Shown here one piece after another: positions 41,555 to 50,403 of a stretch of DNA of 64,000 nucleotides (within the stretch, counting starts at the first letter, position 1; every line of letters begins with the position of its first letter). The stretch spans positions 62,001 to 126,000 of the forward strand of contig NZ_JBPZHB010000008.1 of NCBI RefSeq assembly GCF_051857545.1. The letters run 5' to 3'. A model generated the notes under the pieces. That model was not told the DNA's origin, ran no database searches, and worked only from the letters and a program-made list of their open reading frames with translations. This stretch comes from Larkinella sp051857545 (lineage in GTDB: Bacteria > Bacteroidota > Bacteroidia > Cytophagales > Spirosomataceae). The position numbers and the translations under genes were made by a program.

Positions 41555-43045
41555 ATGGAAAACGAATCGCTCAATCACGTGGCTTCCGTACAGACGGGTT
41601 TTGAAAAACGAAAAAAAACGCGTCCGCGGATTGGGGTCTTTGGCGTGGGCTATTTCAAATACTGGGGTCAGTTTGACGGCTTGCTGGACGATTTAATGAA
41701 AAAACAGGCGGTTTTCATCGAACGCATCGAAGCCCTCGAAAGCGTGGAGATTGTCGATTTTGGACTGGTCGATGACGTGACAAAAGCCTACGAGATCGTC
41801 CCGAAACTCCAGGCCGCCAACCTCGATCTGATTTTCTGCGACATGCTGACCTACGCCACTTCCAGCACGTTCGGCGTCATTATCAAAAGCATCGACACCC
41901 CGATTGTGCTGGTAGCCCTGCAACCCGATAAAGCGATGGATTACAGCCGGGCTTCCACTTACCTGCAACTCTACAACGACGACATCTGTGCGCTGCCGGA
42001 GTTTGCCGGTGTAGCCGTTCGGATGGGCAAAAAAGTGCCGCAAATGGTGATCGGTACGCTGTATGACGATCCGGCTGCGGAAGCTGAAATCGAAGAATAT
42101 TGCCGGATTGCCGCCGTTTTGCACGATCTCAAAACCGCTAAAATCGGGCACATCGGCCACCCCATCGAGGCCATGCTCGACATGCATTCCGACTCGACGA
42201 TGCTGACGGCGCACTTCGGCGCCCACATTGTGCAGTGTGAAGCCCACGAAATCGTTACGCAGTATCAGCAGGCGACAGAAGAGGAGATTGAAGTCGTTCA
42301 GGATCGGATTCTGGCTTTTTTCGACACGCCCGACCCGGTTTCGGACCCCATTTCTGAAAAACTGCGGGATTCGGACCTGCGCATTGCCGCTCAGGTGACG
42401 GTGGCTCTCGAAAAATTTGTCAAGGCGAAAAAACTGGACGGACTGGCCTATTACTACGACGGCCCCGATGGCAGCGACACGCGGGTGGTGATGTCGAACC
42501 TGATTGTTGGGAATTCACTGCTCCAGGGTGCGGGTTTCCCGATGTGTGGCGAGTCGGACCTGAAAACCTGCATCGCCATGCTGATCATGGAACGGCTGGG
42601 CATCGGCGGCAGTTTCGCGGAGTTTCACCCGGTCGATTTCAAGGAAGATTTTGTGCTGGTGGGCCACGACGGCCCGCACAACATCGCCATCGCCGACGGC
42701 CAGCCCATTCTGCGGAGCCTGAAAAAATACCACGGCAAACCCGGTTTTGGCGCGGGTGTCGAGTTCAAAATCAAACAGGGGCCGATTACGATGCTGAGCA
42801 TCAACTCGACGTACGAGGGAAAAATGAAGTTCATCATTGCCGAAGGCGAATCGCTCGCCGGACCCATTCCGCCAACGGGAAACACCAATACGCGCGGTTT
42901 TTTCAAACCGGACGTCCGGACTTTCCTGAAACGCTGGATCAAAGAAGGTCCCACGCACCATTTTGCGCTGGGCGTCGGCCACCACGCCGAAACGATCCGG
43001 AAAATTGCCGAGTACCTCAAAATCGAATCCGTCATTATCAATTGA
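41555..43045 (+). CDS. L-fucose/L-arabinose isomerase-family protein
   Basis: This 496-residue cytoplasmic protein has the layout of the arabinose/fucose isomerase superfamily: an N-terminal Rossmann-like domain (RPRIGVFGVGYFKYWGQFDG), a middle region (FCDMLTYATSSTFGVI; IGHIGHPIEAMLDMHSD) and a C-terminal domain (GFPMCGESDLKTCIAM; HHFALGVGHHAETI) with metal-binding candidates Glu and His. It does not look like canonical AraA, FucI or RhaA, so the sugar is unknown; rhamnose or a related aldose would fit the GH106 enzymes nearby. It leads the SusCD operon behind the shared operator. Confidence 0.8.
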   Translation: MENESLNHVASVQTGFEKRKKTRPRIGVFGVGYFKYWGQFDGLLDDLMKKQAVFIERIEALESVEIVDFGLVDDVTKAYEIVPKLQAANLDLIFCDMLTYATSSTFGVIIKSIDTPIVLVALQPDKAMDYSRASTYLQLYNDDICALPEFAGVAVRMGKKVPQMVIGTLYDDPAAEAEIEEYCRIAAVLHDLKTAKIGHIGHPIEAMLDMHSDSTMLTAHFGAHIVQCEAHEIVTQYQQATEEEIEVVQDRILAFFDTPDPVSDPISEKLRDSDLRIAAQVTVALEKFVKAKKLDGLAYYYDGPDGSDTRVVMSNLIVGNSLLQGAGFPMCGESDLKTCIAMLIMERLGIGGSFAEFHPVDFKEDFVLVGHDGPHNIAIADGQPILRSLKKYHGKPGFGAGVEFKIKQGPITMLSINSTYEGKMKFIIAEGESLAGPIPPTGNTNTRGFFKPDVRTFLKRWIKEGPTHHFALGVGHHAETIRKIAEYLKIESVIIN

Positions 43046-43082
43046 TAACATCCGGTAAATCAGAGTACTAAACCCTCTTCCT

Positions 43083-46000
43083 ATGAATCCTAATCTCTTC
43101 CATCGTCTGCGACTGCTGCTGGTCAGTGTGTTCGCTATTGTGGTCGCCAGTACCGTTGCCCTGGCTCAGTCGGGTGGCAAAGTATCCATTGGTGGCAAAA
43201 TAACCGCCGAAGAAGATGGCCAGCCATTGATTGGTGCCACCGTGACGGAAAAAGGCACGACCAACGGAACGACATCGGACACCGAAGGCACTTTCAAACT
43301 GTCGGTATCGCCCAATGCCACGGTTGTCGTTAGTTTTATTGGCTATACGCCCCAGGAAATAGCGGTCAAAAACCGGTCGTCCATCAACATCACGCTGAAA
43401 ACCGATCAGCAGCAATTGCAGGATGTGGTGGTGGTGGGCTACGGAACCCAGCGGAAAAAGGATCTGACGGGTTCCATCGTCAATCTGTCCAGCAAGGACC
43501 TTGTCCCGGTGCCATCGGCCACGAGCGTCGATCAGATGATGCAGGGGAAAGTCGCGGGGGTGCAGATCACGCAAACCTCGGGTGCACCGGGCGGGAACGT
43601 CAACGTCGTCATCCGGGGCATCAGCTCGATTACCGGCGGAAATTCACCCCTGTACGTGGTCGACGGCTATGCCATCGGAACGGGTGGTGGTGGCTCCGAT
43701 CTGAGCAGTTTCAGCTCCAGTTCCTATTCAGCCAGCAACATTGCCAGCAGCAGCGGAACCAACCGGATCAACCCGCTCAGCACGATCAACCCGTCCGACA
43801 TCGAATCCATTCAGGTCTTGAAAGATGCCTCGGCCACCGCCATTTACGGTTCCCGGGGAGCCAACGGGGTGGTGATCATTACGACCAAACGCGGCAAGCA
43901 GGGCAAAACCACGATTAACTTCGAACACTCGACCGGTATTCAGCAACTGGCCAAAAAACTGGACCTGCTGACGCCCCGCGAGTATGCTCAATACGTGGCC
44001 GAAGGACGCGACAACGCCTGGGTGTTTGCCGGCGGAAAAGCCACGGACCCCAACAACCTCCGCAGTACGGCCACGCAGGTAAAACCGGGTTTCCGGACGC
44101 CGGACCAGTTTGCCAACTCCGGGTATGGCACTGATTGGCAAGACATTATTTTCCAACAGGGTCTGGTGCAGAATTATCAGTTGGCCGCCAGCGGTACCAG
44201 CAAAGACGTTAGTTACTACGTCTCCGGCGGGTATTTCGACCAGAAAGGCATCATCATCGGCTCTGATTTCAAGAAGTTTACCCTCCGTACCAACATCGAC
44301 GCCCAACTGACTCCGCGTCTGAAACTGGGGGCTTCGTTTTCGGGGGCACACTCGTACGGCGATTTTGCCCGCGCCGAGGGCCACCTGCAACACCGGGGCC
44401 TGATTTCGGCGGCTCTGGCCAGCGATCCGACCATTCCGGTTTACGATGCGAACGGCAACTACTATTCCGAATTTTCCGACCCGACGGGCATCCCGGTCGA
44501 ACACCCGCTGATCATTGCGGCTGAGTTCACCGATAAACGGAACAATACCAACGTATTCACCAACAATTACCTGCAATACGAAATTGCGAACGGCCTGATT
44601 TTCAAGACATCGATTGGGGTTAATTATTCCAACAACATCACCCGCCTGTGGAAATCGTCGAAAGTAGGGCTGGCCACCAGCCGGACGGGCGCGGCAACGG
44701 CCGGGGTAACGGAAGGCAAAAGCCTGAACTGGCTCAACGAGAATACGCTGAATTACCGGCACCGGTTTGGTGAAAAACACGACCTCGACGCGCTGGTGGG
44801 CTATACCATTCAGAAAAATACCGATGAGATTTTGCAGGCCGGAGCGTCTGATTTTCCGACCGACGACGTGCCGTTTCTGGCCGCCGGAGCGGTTACATCT
44901 GGAACAAATTACTTGAGTGAATGGTCGATGATGTCGTGGCTGGCCCGCGTCAATTATACGCTGGCTGGCAAATACATGTTTACGGCTACGATCCGGCAGG
45001 ACGGCAGCTCGCGGTTTGGGCGCGAAAACCGCTGGGGCACCTTCCCCTCCTTTTCGGCGGCTTACCGCCTGTCCGATGAGTCGTTCATGAAACCGGTCAG
45101 CTTCATCAGCGATCTGAAAATCCGGGCGAGCTACGGTATTTCCGGGAACAACCTGATTCCGAATTATGCCAGCCAGGGCCTATTGGGCATCTCGCGGAAC
45201 GTTTCCAATGGGCAGGTCATTTCGGGCGTGGTGCCTAGCAGTCTGGCCAATACCGTTTTGACCTGGGAACAATCGGTGCAAACCAACATCGGTCTTGATC
45301 TCTCGTTGTTCCAGAACCGCCTGTCGTTTATTGTGGATGCCTACCGAACCCACAAAAAAGACCTTCTGCTGAATGTAATTCTGCCCGCAGCCTCCGGTTT
45401 CAGCAGTTCCCTCCAGAACATCGGCGAAGTGGAGAACAAAGGAATTGAGCTGACCATCAATTCGGAAAACATCCGCAAAGGCGCTTTCCAGTGGAGTACG
45501 GACTTTAACATTAGCTGGAACCGCAACAAGGTGCTGGCGCTCAACTCCGAAACCGCCCGGATTCAAACGTCTGATTATCAGGTGGCGCAGGTGGGTTATC
45601 CCATCTCCAGCTTCCGCCTGCTCAACATTCTGGGCATATTCCAGACGCAGGAAGAAGTGAACGCCAGTCCGAAACAACACCCCCGGGTGCAGCCCGGCGA
45701 TTACCGGTATCAGGACACCGACGGCAACGGAACCATCACCCAGAATGACCGGACCATCGTGGGCAATCCCTGGCCGGATTTCACCTGGGGCATGGGCAAC
45801 CGCTTCACCTACAAAGGCTTGACCCTGAACATTAGCGTGAACGGTTCGCAAGGAAACGAGATTTATTTTCAGGGGGGCGAAGTGTCGCTGAACGGGGCCG
45901 GGGTGCAGAATCAACTGGGCATCATGGCCGATCGCTGGAAATCTCCGACGGATCCCGGAGCAGGAACGATGTCGCGCGCCATTCGGAACGACTACGCCTT

Positions 46001-46283
46001 CGGATTCAGTGCCGGTACGACCAAGTATCTGTTCGACGGCTCGTTTGTCCGCATCCGGAACGTCAATCTGGCCTACGCGCTTCCTCAAACGGTGGTGAGC
46101 AAGCTGAAGTTGCAGGCACTCTCGGTTTACGTCGACGCGACGAACCTCTACACCTTTACCAAGTACCCCGGTTATGACCCCGAAGGAAGCACGACGGGCG
46201 ACAACATTGCCCGCAGCGGGATCGACTTTTTTGCGTATCCCAACCCCCGGACGTACACGATCGGTTTGCGGGTGACTTTCTAA
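43083..46283 (+). CDS. SusC/RagA TonB-linked outer membrane transporter
   Basis: This 1066-residue outer-membrane protein has a signal peptide (VVASTVALAQ), then a carboxypeptidase-like beta-sandwich domain (GQPLIGATVTEKGTTNGT; VSFIGYTPQEI), the TonB-box region (DVVVVGYGTQRKKDLTGSI), a plug domain (VVIRGISS; NPSDIESIQVLKDASATAIY) and a long beta-barrel ending in YTIGLRVTF with a terminal Phe. This is the complete SusC layout of normal length. It imports oligosaccharides with the SusD partner that follows after 20 bp. No anti-sigma or extracytoplasmic-sigma pair is near, and the lack of an N-terminal STN domain fits that. Confidence 0.97.
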   Translation: MNPNLFHRLRLLLVSVFAIVVASTVALAQSGGKVSIGGKITAEEDGQPLIGATVTEKGTTNGTTSDTEGTFKLSVSPNATVVVSFIGYTPQEIAVKNRSSINITLKTDQQQLQDVVVVGYGTQRKKDLTGSIVNLSSKDLVPVPSATSVDQMMQGKVAGVQITQTSGAPGGNVNVVIRGISSITGGNSPLYVVDGYAIGTGGGGSDLSSFSSSSYSASNIASSSGTNRINPLSTINPSDIESIQVLKDASATAIYGSRGANGVVIITTKRGKQGKTTINFEHSTGIQQLAKKLDLLTPREYAQYVAEGRDNAWVFAGGKATDPNNLRSTATQVKPGFRTPDQFANSGYGTDWQDIIFQQGLVQNYQLAASGTSKDVSYYVSGGYFDQKGIIIGSDFKKFTLRTNIDAQLTPRLKLGASFSGAHSYGDFARAEGHLQHRGLISAALASDPTIPVYDANGNYYSEFSDPTGIPVEHPLIIAAEFTDKRNNTNVFTNNYLQYEIANGLIFKTSIGVNYSNNITRLWKSSKVGLATSRTGAATAGVTEGKSLNWLNENTLNYRHRFGEKHDLDALVGYTIQKNTDEILQAGASDFPTDDVPFLAAGAVTSGTNYLSEWSMMSWLARVNYTLAGKYMFTATIRQDGSSRFGRENRWGTFPSFSAAYRLSDESFMKPVSFISDLKIRASYGISGNNLIPNYASQGLLGISRNVSNGQVISGVVPSSLANTVLTWEQSVQTNIGLDLSLFQNRLSFIVDAYRTHKKDLLLNVILPAASGFSSSLQNIGEVENKGIELTINSENIRKGAFQWSTDFNISWNRNKVLALNSETARIQTSDYQVAQVGYPISSFRLLNILGIFQTQEEVNASPKQHPRVQPGDYRYQDTDGNGTITQNDRTIVGNPWPDFTWGMGNRFTYKGLTLNISVNGSQGNEIYFQGGEVSLNGAGVQNQLGIMADRWKSPTDPGAGTMSRAIRNDYAFGFSAGTTKYLFDGSFVRIRNVNLAYALPQTVVSKLKLQALSVYVDATNLYTFTKYPGYDPEGSTTGDNIARSGIDFFAYPNPRTYTIGLRVTF

Positions 46284-46303
46284 TCCTGTTTCCAGATACT
46301 GCC

Positions 46304-47743
46304 ATGAAAAAGAACCTATTAGTCTTCCTGCTCCTGCTCGTTACGGCTACTTCCTGCAAGGATTTTCTGGCCCTAACACCTGAATACCAGATCAGTGACC
46401 AAACATTTTACAAAAATCAAAACGATTTCGAGACGGCCCTGACGGGCGTTTACAGCACCTTTCGCGGTTTGTTCAACACCAGCAATGTGGTGTATCTGGC
46501 GGACCTGACGACGGACAACACCGAGATCCAGTGGTCGTCGCCCTCGGTCAACGAGATGCAACTCGACCAGAATGCCGTGGTGTCGACCAACACGAACATT
46601 CAGGCGGCCTGGAACACGTGTTTATACACGATCTCCCGCAGCAATGCGATCATCAACCGCATCGACGGTGTGAACTTCGACCAAACCACCAAAGACCGCA
46701 TCAAGGGGGAAGCCAAATTTCTGCGTGCCTACAGCTATTTTTACCTCGTCCGGCTGTTCGGCAATGTGCCGCTCATCAGCCAGGAGTTCAGCAGCCCGGC
46801 GGAAGTCGCAGCCGCCGATCTGGCCCTGAAACCGGCCGCGCAGGTCTATGAAGTCATTCTGGCGGATTTGACAAGCGCCGAAACGCTGTTGCCGGCTACA
46901 CTCAATTCCGACCGGACGAAGGCATCGCGCCCGACGGTAAAAGCCTTGCTGGGAAAAGTCTACCTGACGCTGAAAAACTACGACCTGGCCGCAACCAAAC
47001 TGAAAGAAGTGATCGACGCCAAAACCTATTCGCTGGTGCCCGATTACCGGACGCTGTTTACCAACGGCAACAACAACCTGGCGGAGTCGATTTTCGAAAT
47101 TGAATACGTCGCGGGGCGCAGCATGGGCAACAACTATTCGGCCTTGTTTACCCCGGCCATTACCAGCATGGCGATTTTTCCGGGCAACCTCCAGGGCTCC
47201 GGGCGCATTGTGCCGACGCTGGATTTGCTGAGAGCCTACGAAACTGGTGATGCCCGCAAGGCCATCTCGGTCAACGACTCGGTTTTGCTGATCAATGGCC
47301 GGAAATCCTACAGCCGTTATGGTCTGAAATTCGTGGACTTCAAAGCCATCGATCTATCCGACGGAACGATTACGTTCACCCAACTCCGGTATGCCGATGT
47401 GCTGCTGATGTATGCGGAAGTATTGAACGAACAGGGTAAAACCGCCGAGGCTCTGCCCTTTATCAACCAGGTGCGGACGCGGGTCAAGTTGCCGGACTTG
47501 ACCGGTCTGACGCAGGCCGGACTACGAACCGCCATCGAGAAAGAACGCCGGGTCGAGTTTTTGTTTGAAGGCCAGCGCTGGTTCGATCTGGTGCGGACGG
47601 GACGGGCGCAAACCGTGCTGAACGCCCATTACGCCAGCCTGAATCTGTCCTTTAAAGTGGACGATTTCGAGTTGATTTTCCCGATTCCGCAGAACGAAGT
47701 CGACCTGAACCCGACGCTGATCAAGCAAAATCCGGGGTATTGA
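46304..47743 (+). CDS. SusD/RagB glycan-binding lipoprotein
   Basis: This 479-residue surface lipoprotein has a signal peptide with lipobox VTATSC. The N-terminal SusD_N region (DFLALTPEYQISDQTFYKNQ) and TPR-like helices (RIKGEAKFLRAYSYFYLVRL) are followed by the C-terminal RagB block with the family hallmark YADVLLMYAEVLNEQG and ERRVEFLFEGQRWFDLVRTG. It caps the SusC barrel and selects the glycan. Directly after its stop is a long palindrome, which may lower expression of the enzymes further down. Confidence 0.97.
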   Translation: MKKNLLVFLLLLVTATSCKDFLALTPEYQISDQTFYKNQNDFETALTGVYSTFRGLFNTSNVVYLADLTTDNTEIQWSSPSVNEMQLDQNAVVSTNTNIQAAWNTCLYTISRSNAIINRIDGVNFDQTTKDRIKGEAKFLRAYSYFYLVRLFGNVPLISQEFSSPAEVAAADLALKPAAQVYEVILADLTSAETLLPATLNSDRTKASRPTVKALLGKVYLTLKNYDLAATKLKEVIDAKTYSLVPDYRTLFTNGNNNLAESIFEIEYVAGRSMGNNYSALFTPAITSMAIFPGNLQGSGRIVPTLDLLRAYETGDARKAISVNDSVLLINGRKSYSRYGLKFVDFKAIDLSDGTITFTQLRYADVLLMYAEVLNEQGKTAEALPFINQVRTRVKLPDLTGLTQAGLRTAIEKERRVEFLFEGQRWFDLVRTGRAQTVLNAHYASLNLSFKVDDFELIFPIPQNEVDLNPTLIKQNPGY

Positions 47744-47752
47744 TGCTAACTA

Positions 47753-47837
47753 TTACACAGAGTTAATCAGAGAGGATCAGAGTTTATCAAAGTTTTTCTC
47801 TGTTTAACTCTGATCCTCTCTGATTAACTCTGTGTAA
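47753..47837. repeat. Perfect 32-bp-arm palindrome between susD and enzymes
   Basis: Arms 47753-47784 and 47806-47837 are perfectly complementary around a 21-base spacer. Each arm is made of ATCAGAG-like words at a 10-base period. The outer end (GTTGTTACACAG on one side) and body match the terminal repeats of the GxxExxY cassette at 60353-60814. Confidence 0.9.
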
Positions 47838-47852
47838 CAACTCATTCAAAAA

Positions 47853-50372
47853 ATGCGCCTATTCATTTCACTAACCCTCCTCCTTTTCGGCTTCATTCCC
47901 ACGGAAACCCCGAATCTGGACAATTCGACCTTGCGCGGAAAACCGTTCAACAACATCACGCTGGAAGCCTCGCTCAAGCCATTCAAGAAAAACGACAAGG
48001 CGTATATTCAGCAGGTGGCAACGGAACTCTTCACCCAGTGGCAGTCGCTCCTGCGGCATACCGACACGGTTTCGGTGATGCTCTGGACGTCGGACGGATC
48101 GGAGATTCTGGATTACAAAGGCGACCTGAAACAGCCGCTGGAGTGGGCGCGGTACATCGGCAATCCCAACACGCAGCACGAAGTCGGGTCGGGGCCGAAA
48201 GAATTGTCGCTTCACGAACGGGCCTACCTGTACATGGAAAACCCGCCCGCGTTTACGTACGGCGATTTGAAATTCATCATCCAGACCCTGAAAGAAACCG
48301 GGCAAAAAATAACCGGCAAACCCGTGATGATTGGGGCCACGTTCGACCCCGGACCGGAATTTGCCAAGTCGGAGTTCAAGTACAAAAAACACCCGGAAAT
48401 TCTGGGCGGCAACGCCATGGGCCACAAAACGATGGTCAGTTGCTACTCGACGCTGAATGCCGATACGGATTCGTACGCCGGTTTTCCGAAAGGCATTCCG
48501 GCCAATACGCCCTTTGGTACGTTTCTGGGTCGTCAGAGTCAACACTTTCTGACCGATCTGGGTTACGATTACATCTGGCTCAGCAACGGTTTTGGCTTTG
48601 GCGTCGAAGGCTGGTCATCGACCGGTGCGACGTTTACGGGTAAGGCATTTTTACCGGAAAAACTCGCGAATACGAAAGAACTGATTGCCGGTTTCTGGAA
48701 CCTGTTTCGGAAAGAATGCCCGAACTTCCAGATTCAGACGCGCGGCACGAACCTCTCCACCGGCGCGGATCTGGCGCGCGATGGCGTCGATCTGAAGCAG
48801 ATTTATGGTGGAAAATACAACATGCTGCCGCCACCCAATTCGCCCTGGGCGGCTCTGGATGGCGACTTTGGGCTGGAAATGGTCGGTTACATGTCGCGGA
48901 TGGCCGAACTGCCCGACGAGCGGTATCTTTTCCGGTATTACACCCACGATCCGTGGTGGGTCAACAGCCCCTGGCTCGATCGCTACGGACAGGAACCGCA
49001 CGACATTTACCTGCCGCTTTCGGTCGCCCGCATCAACGCGAAAGGCGAAATCCGGCTGCCGACACACCTGAATTTTCTGACCGCCGACAACTCTTATGGC
49101 GAGATGCCCGCGCAGGTGCCCGACGAGGTGACGCCCCACATTCTGAAAGCCCGCTACGATTCGCCGACGGCTCCGGGGCCACTGGTGTGGGTTTATCCGT
49201 TCGAGGAGTACCACACCTGGGCCTACAAACAGCCGGATCGCCTGCCGGAAATCTACTACGGCGACTGGCTCATTCGGCAGGCCATTAACAACGGTTTTCC
49301 GCTTAATACGATCATTTCGACCACTTCTTTCCAGAAAGTCGTCACCGAAAAACCGGCCTATTTCAACGAGTCGGTTCTGGTGTCCATTGTGCCGGAAGCC
49401 GGTTCGTCGCTCGAAAAAAAGCTAATCGATTTTGTGCAGAACGGCGGCAAACTCCTCGTCTACGGCCCTGCCGACCATGCCGGAGCCGCCTTTCTGAATC
49501 TGCTGAACCTTCAGAATACGAAGGCACTTGAAGGCGAATTTCAGGTCAACTCAAGCATCACGCTGGATCAACTGACCAAACCGTACCCCAACAAGATCGT
49601 GCATCAGGCGCTGTTTTCGGGGGGCGGGGTCGCTACGCAGGTAAAAAACAAAACCGATGCCGGGACCAAAGTGCTTGCAAAAATGACCCAGACCGGGAGC
49701 GAACGCGACGTGGTTTGGGTGCGGCAAAATCAGGCGTGGAAAGGCGGAAAAGTGACCTACGTGCGCGGTACCAATTCGAGCAAGTTTACGGGCGGAAAAC
49801 TCCTGACGCCCGACAATCCCGAGGAACTGTTCACGGGGCCGTTGCTCATGCGGTATGTGCTGAAAGAGTTCGGTGTCGATTACCGGGTCGACAAGCGAAA
49901 TCCCTCCGTAAAAAACCCGGTATTGACCATTTCGCGCAGCAGCAACGGCTTTATGTTCTCCGGCTATTGCCCGAACACGACCATAACCCACCGGTTTAAG
50001 CTGCCACAGGGCGCGCCCATCCTGACGGGTTACGAAACCGAACTGGCCAATGGCCATTCCGTATATGCGATGCCCAAAGCCTGGCACCGCGAAAGCCGCT
50101 TTTTTGTCGAGCAGGCCGAGGGCATGGTTTCGTGTCAGGAGATGACGTCGGGCGTAAAACACATGAAACGCTGCGTGCGGTTGACGGGCCTGAAAAACGC
50201 CACGGTGCGAATTTACCCGGACGACGAGGTAACCGACCAAGGTCTGAACGTCTACACGAATGCCAGTTATCCCTGGAAAAAAGGAAAAACCGCCTTCAAA
50301 TCCGGCGATAAAAAGTACGGAAAGCACTACGTCGTTGAAAACGTAAGTGGTGATTTAGTCGCATTCTGGTGA
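47853..50372 (+). CDS. Secreted glycosidase-like protein of unassigned family
   Basis: This 839-residue exported protein (signal FISLTLLLFGFIP) has a first part that looks like a TIM-barrel glycoside hydrolase: NITLEASLKPFKKND, MIGATFDPGPEFAKSEFKYK, YDYIWLSNGFGFGVEGW, IQTRGTNLSTGADLARDG and DGDFGLEMVGYMSRM, with several buried Glu/Asp candidates. A middle domain resembles the glutamine-amidotransferase-like or trimerisation fold of GH42-type enzymes (LVSIVPEAGSSLEKKLIDFV; GGKLLVYGP), followed by a beta-rich end. I cannot match it to a numbered GH family. Placement between SusD and two GH106-like genes points to a role in the same glycan breakdown. Confidence 0.65.
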   Translation: MRLFISLTLLLFGFIPTETPNLDNSTLRGKPFNNITLEASLKPFKKNDKAYIQQVATELFTQWQSLLRHTDTVSVMLWTSDGSEILDYKGDLKQPLEWARYIGNPNTQHEVGSGPKELSLHERAYLYMENPPAFTYGDLKFIIQTLKETGQKITGKPVMIGATFDPGPEFAKSEFKYKKHPEILGGNAMGHKTMVSCYSTLNADTDSYAGFPKGIPANTPFGTFLGRQSQHFLTDLGYDYIWLSNGFGFGVEGWSSTGATFTGKAFLPEKLANTKELIAGFWNLFRKECPNFQIQTRGTNLSTGADLARDGVDLKQIYGGKYNMLPPPNSPWAALDGDFGLEMVGYMSRMAELPDERYLFRYYTHDPWWVNSPWLDRYGQEPHDIYLPLSVARINAKGEIRLPTHLNFLTADNSYGEMPAQVPDEVTPHILKARYDSPTAPGPLVWVYPFEEYHTWAYKQPDRLPEIYYGDWLIRQAINNGFPLNTIISTTSFQKVVTEKPAYFNESVLVSIVPEAGSSLEKKLIDFVQNGGKLLVYGPADHAGAAFLNLLNLQNTKALEGEFQVNSSITLDQLTKPYPNKIVHQALFSGGGVATQVKNKTDAGTKVLAKMTQTGSERDVVWVRQNQAWKGGKVTYVRGTNSSKFTGGKLLTPDNPEELFTGPLLMRYVLKEFGVDYRVDKRNPSVKNPVLTISRSSNGFMFSGYCPNTTITHRFKLPQGAPILTGYETELANGHSVYAMPKAWHRESRFFVEQAEGMVSCQEMTSGVKHMKRCVRLTGLKNATVRIYPDDEVTDQGLNVYTNASYPWKKGKTAFKSGDKKYGKHYVVENVSGDLVAFW

Positions 50373-50403
50373 CAATTCCTAAACCCTTAACTGATTCTTA
50401 CTG

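Noticed and set aside
43728..46088. Antisense frames of 350 and 302 residues opposite SusC
   Set aside because: They lie wholly within the SusC barrel gene and show no recognisable domain.
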